A DNA stretch of 6,275 nt from Bacteroidales bacterium. Lineage in GTDB: Bacteria > Bacteroidota > Bacteroidia > Bacteroidales > UBA7960. Of this stretch, positions 4,431-6,275 are shown in pieces (the first letter of the stretch is position 1; each line of letters opens with the position of its first letter). Under the pieces are notes generated by a model. The model worked only from the letters and a program-made list of their open reading frames with translations, did no database searches and was not told the DNA's origin. Made by a program: the position numbers and the translations under genes. The stretch covers positions 1-6,275 of the forward strand of contig PWHO01000048.1 of NCBI GenBank assembly GCA_003555385.1, written 5' to 3'.

Positions 4431-5849
4431 TTGAAAGAAAAACTGAGCAATACAATTTTTCAGGTGGTTTCGCAGGCTTCGGAAGAGCTGGGAGTCCATT
4501 CCTATGTGATTGGCGGATGGGTCCGTGACCAGATCCTGGAAAGGCCTTCCACCGATATTGACATCGTGGTAGCCGGTAGCGGGGTGGAACTGGCAAAACG
4601 GGTGGCGGAAAAACTTAACAAGGCAGATAAACTGAAAGTTTACAGGAACTTTGGTACAGCCATGCTGAGGCACAGGGAGTGGCAGGTTGAGTTTGTTGGA
4701 GCACGGAAGGAGTCCTATCGTGCCAGTTCCCGCAAGCCCATTGTGGAAGATGGCAGCCTGGATGATGATATGCGGCGCCGTGATTTTACCATCAATGCCA
4801 TGGCAGTGAGTCTTAACCAGACGGACTTTGGGAATATGCTGGATCCTTTTAACGGAATGCAGGATATTCGTGACCGCTGTATCCGGACGCCACTTGATCC
4901 TGATGTGACCTATTCAGATGATCCTTTGCGTATGATGCGGGCCATTCGTTTCGCGGCCCAGCTGGACTTCCTTGTGGATGCTTCTTCTTTTGAGGCCATT
5001 CAGCGCCATGCCGGACGCATCACCATTGTATCGGTTGAAAGGGTAATGGATGAATTCAACAAGATCATGCTTTCTCCGGCCCCCGGCAAAGGGATCAAAA
5101 AGCTTCGTTCTTCCGGGTTACTGAAACATTTTTTTCCGGAGCTGGATGCCCTTTACGGGGTGGATGAGATCGACGGCAAAGCCCACAAGGATAATTTTTT
5201 CCATACCCTTCAGGTGCTCGATAATGTGGCGTTGAAATCTGAAGATCTGTGGCTGAGGTGGGCGGCCCTGCTGCATGACATTGCCAAGCCGGCAACCAGC
5301 CGGTTTGATCCGCAGATTGGCTGGACATTCTACGGGCACGAGTTCGCCGGTCACAAAATGGTAAAAGGAATTTTCAGGCGACTGAAACTACCCATGAATG
5401 AAAAGATGCGATATGTACAGAAGCTTGTGTTACTTCATCTGCGCCCCATCGCCCTGACCGAAAGTATTGTGACCGACTCGGCTGTTAGAAGGTTGCTTTT
5501 TGAGGCGGGCGACGACATTGATGACCTGATGACGTTGTGCGAGGCTGATATCACATCGGGGAATCCTGAAAAAGTAAAAAGATACCTGGCGAACTTTGAA
5601 AATGTCAGGTGTAAGCTGAAAGAAATTGAAGAAAAGGACAGGATGCGCAACTGGCAACCTCCGGTATCAGGAGAGGATATCATGGAGGCTTTCGGGTTGC
5701 CCCCCTGTCGCGAAGTCGGGGAGATCAAGGCGGCCATCAGGGAAGCGATACTGGAAGGTGAAATTTCCAATGACAGGGCCGAAGCCCTATACAGAATGCA
5801 GGAAGAAGGGGAGAAAATGGGACTCAGCCTGAAAAAAACATTAATTTAA
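4431..5849 (+). CDS. cca: CCA tRNA nucleotidyltransferase (class II) with HD domain
   Basis: Adds or repairs the 3'-terminal CCA of tRNAs using CTP and ATP without a nucleic-acid template. The 472 residues show, in order: the poly(A) polymerase head with YVIGGWVRD (25-33) and the catalytic DIDIVV (Asp42, Asp44); RRRDFTINAMA (115-125); the nucleotide-recognition motif DDPLRMMRAIRFAAQ (163-177), where DDxxR stands for the usual EDxxR, with Asp164 and Arg167 as base-reading residues; an RNA-binding-like segment; and an HD domain (about 250-375) with HTLQVLDN (258-265) and LLHDIAKP (280-287). HD-domain CCA enzymes of this size are usual in Bacteroidota. The start is a TTG ending a T8 run: upstream codons contain no ATG before an in-frame stop at 4395-4397, and MKxxLxxxIFQ matches where the family normally begins. 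Whether it adds all of CCA or only part cannot be read with certainty, but no second such gene is seen here. Confidence 0.95.
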   Translation: MKEKLSNTIFQVVSQASEELGVHSYVIGGWVRDQILERPSTDIDIVVAGSGVELAKRVAEKLNKADKLKVYRNFGTAMLRHREWQVEFVGARKESYRASSRKPIVEDGSLDDDMRRRDFTINAMAVSLNQTDFGNMLDPFNGMQDIRDRCIRTPLDPDVTYSDDPLRMMRAIRFAAQLDFLVDASSFEAIQRHAGRITIVSVERVMDEFNKIMLSPAPGKGIKKLRSSGLLKHFFPELDALYGVDEIDGKAHKDNFFHTLQVLDNVALKSEDLWLRWAALLHDIAKPATSRFDPQIGWTFYGHEFAGHKMVKGIFRRLKLPMNEKMRYVQKLVLLHLRPIALTESIVTDSAVRRLLFEAGDDIDDLMTLCEADITSGNPEKVKRYLANFENVRCKLKEIEEKDRMRNWQPPVSGEDIMEAFGLPPCREVGEIKAAIREAILEGEISNDRAEALYRMQEEGEKMGLSLKKTLI

Positions 5850-5853
5850 TCTG

Positions 5854-5861
5854 TACCTTTG
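5854..5861 (+). promoter_or_regulatory. -7 promoter box (TACCTTTG) for the pRiA4b ORF-3-like gene
   Basis: A perfect TAnnTTTG match 5 bases after the cca stop and 40 bases before the ATG at 5902, giving a leader of about 35 bases. This suggests that the last gene is at least partly transcribed independently of cca. Confidence 0.5.
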
Positions 5862-5901
5862 TGAAGCTAAAACATTATTATGCGGCACCAAATCCGCCTT
5901 T

Positions 5902-6275
5902 ATGCTGATTTATAAGTTTAAAATATCTTTCGAAGACCAAACTGATTTTTTGCGGGAGATCGCGTTGCGTGCAGATCAGACCTTTGAGGACTTTCACCAG
6001 GCCCTGTTGGGAAACCTGGGGCTTGATCCTGGTATGCTGGCTTCTTTTTACCTGTGTGATTACCGCTTTCGCAAACTTAAAGAGATCAGGCTGGCTGAAA
6101 CAAATTCTGTTACCGAAGAGGGCCATACCGCACCGCTTATGCAGGATGCCGTGATGAAAGATTATATTTACGACCCTCACCAGAGGTTGCTTTTTGTGTA
6201 TGACTCTTTGAATCAATGGACTTTTTACATTGAAATGGTTAAAATACAGCAGGCTGACAAAAACACCGTTTATCC
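5902..6275 (+). CDS. Plasmid pRiA4b ORF-3-like (IS1096 TnpR-like) protein, 3' end beyond window
   Basis: The open frame runs from ATG 5902-5904 to the right edge, 124 complete codons without a stop. The protein starts MLIYKFKISFEDQTDFLREI and has ADQTFEDFHQALLGNLGLD, ASFYLCDYRFRKLKEI and, near the edge, a DYIYDPHQRLLFVYDSLNQW segment. The pattern K-F-K-I-S, T-F-x-D-F-H-x-A-L, F, then L-x-Y-x-Y-D-x-x-x-x-W is that of the pRiA4b ORF-3-like domain, often listed as 'IS1096 element passenger TnpR family'. No biochemical function is established for this family, and in Bacteroidota it is chromosomal and not visibly tied to a transposon; no inverted repeats or transposase are seen here. Family members in this phylum often end in an acidic tail, which would lie outside the window. 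It starts 52 bases after cca and carries its own -7 box. Start choice: an upstream ATG at 5880 is out of frame and closes after 11 codons. Confidence 0.75.
   Translation, partial: MLIYKFKISFEDQTDFLREIALRADQTFEDFHQALLGNLGLDPGMLASFYLCDYRFRKLKEIRLAETNSVTEEGHTAPLMQDAVMKDYIYDPHQRLLFVYDSLNQWTFYIEMVKIQQADKNTVY

Noticed and set aside
5880..5915. Eleven-codon upstream frame (MRHQIRLYADL) overlapping the start of the last gene
   Set aside because: No Shine-Dalgarno site and no regulatory amino-acid run; a leader peptide cannot be supported. The GCGG/CCGC mini-stem at 5882-5897 is only 4 pairs.
5921..5931. TATCTTTC inside the last gene as a promoter
   Set aside because: It has one mismatch to TAnnTTTG and lies within coding sequence with no start codon suitably placed after it.

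Overview
The window looks like chromosomal DNA from a member of the phylum Bacteroidota, probably an uncultured or less-studied Bacteroidales-like lineage. Three things point there. Copies of the Bacteroidota -7 promoter box TAnnTTTG stand in the correct orientation in front of genes. Most start codons have A/T-rich leaders without a Shine-Dalgarno site. The proteins (RuvX, Def, DapD, CCA transferase, the two GT2 enzymes) read like Bacteroidota versions. These are judgements by eye; no database was searched.

Layout. Positions 1-1077 (minus strand) hold a tightly coupled operon read right to left: ruvX (16S rRNA 5' maturation / RNase H-like), def (peptide deformylase) and the first 29 codons of an M16 zinc peptidase cut by the window edge. 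Both junctions are ATGA overlaps of 4 bases. Positions 1078-1224 are a divergent promoter region with back-to-back -7 boxes. Positions 1225-2040 (plus) encode DapD of the succinylase branch of lysine/diaminopimelate synthesis. Positions 2078-3678 hold two overlapping family-2 glycosyltransferase genes, the first resembling WaaE/KdtX/LgtF-type lipopolysaccharide core glucosyltransferases. Positions 3679-3823 are a gap containing a degenerate 8-bp-period repeat and a small inverted repeat at the next start codon. Positions 3824-4396 encode a single-domain YrdC/Sua5 threonylcarbamoyl-AMP synthase, and 4431-5849 a class II CCA-adding tRNA nucleotidyltransferase with an HD domain and a TTG start. 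From 5902 to the right edge runs the start of an uncharacterised pRiA4b ORF-3-like protein with its own -7 box.

How the genes fit together. Most of the window is core housekeeping: ribosome and nascent-protein maturation on the left, cell-wall precursor and surface-glycan synthesis in the middle, and tRNA maturation (t6A37 and 3' CCA) on the right. I see no mobile element, CRISPR array, phage or defence locus, RNA gene or obvious novel system. The points most worth a second look are the octamer repeat at 3727-3758, the G7 tract inside the first glycosyltransferase, the TTG start of cca at the end of a T8 run, and the poorly understood pRiA4b ORF-3-like gene at the right edge.
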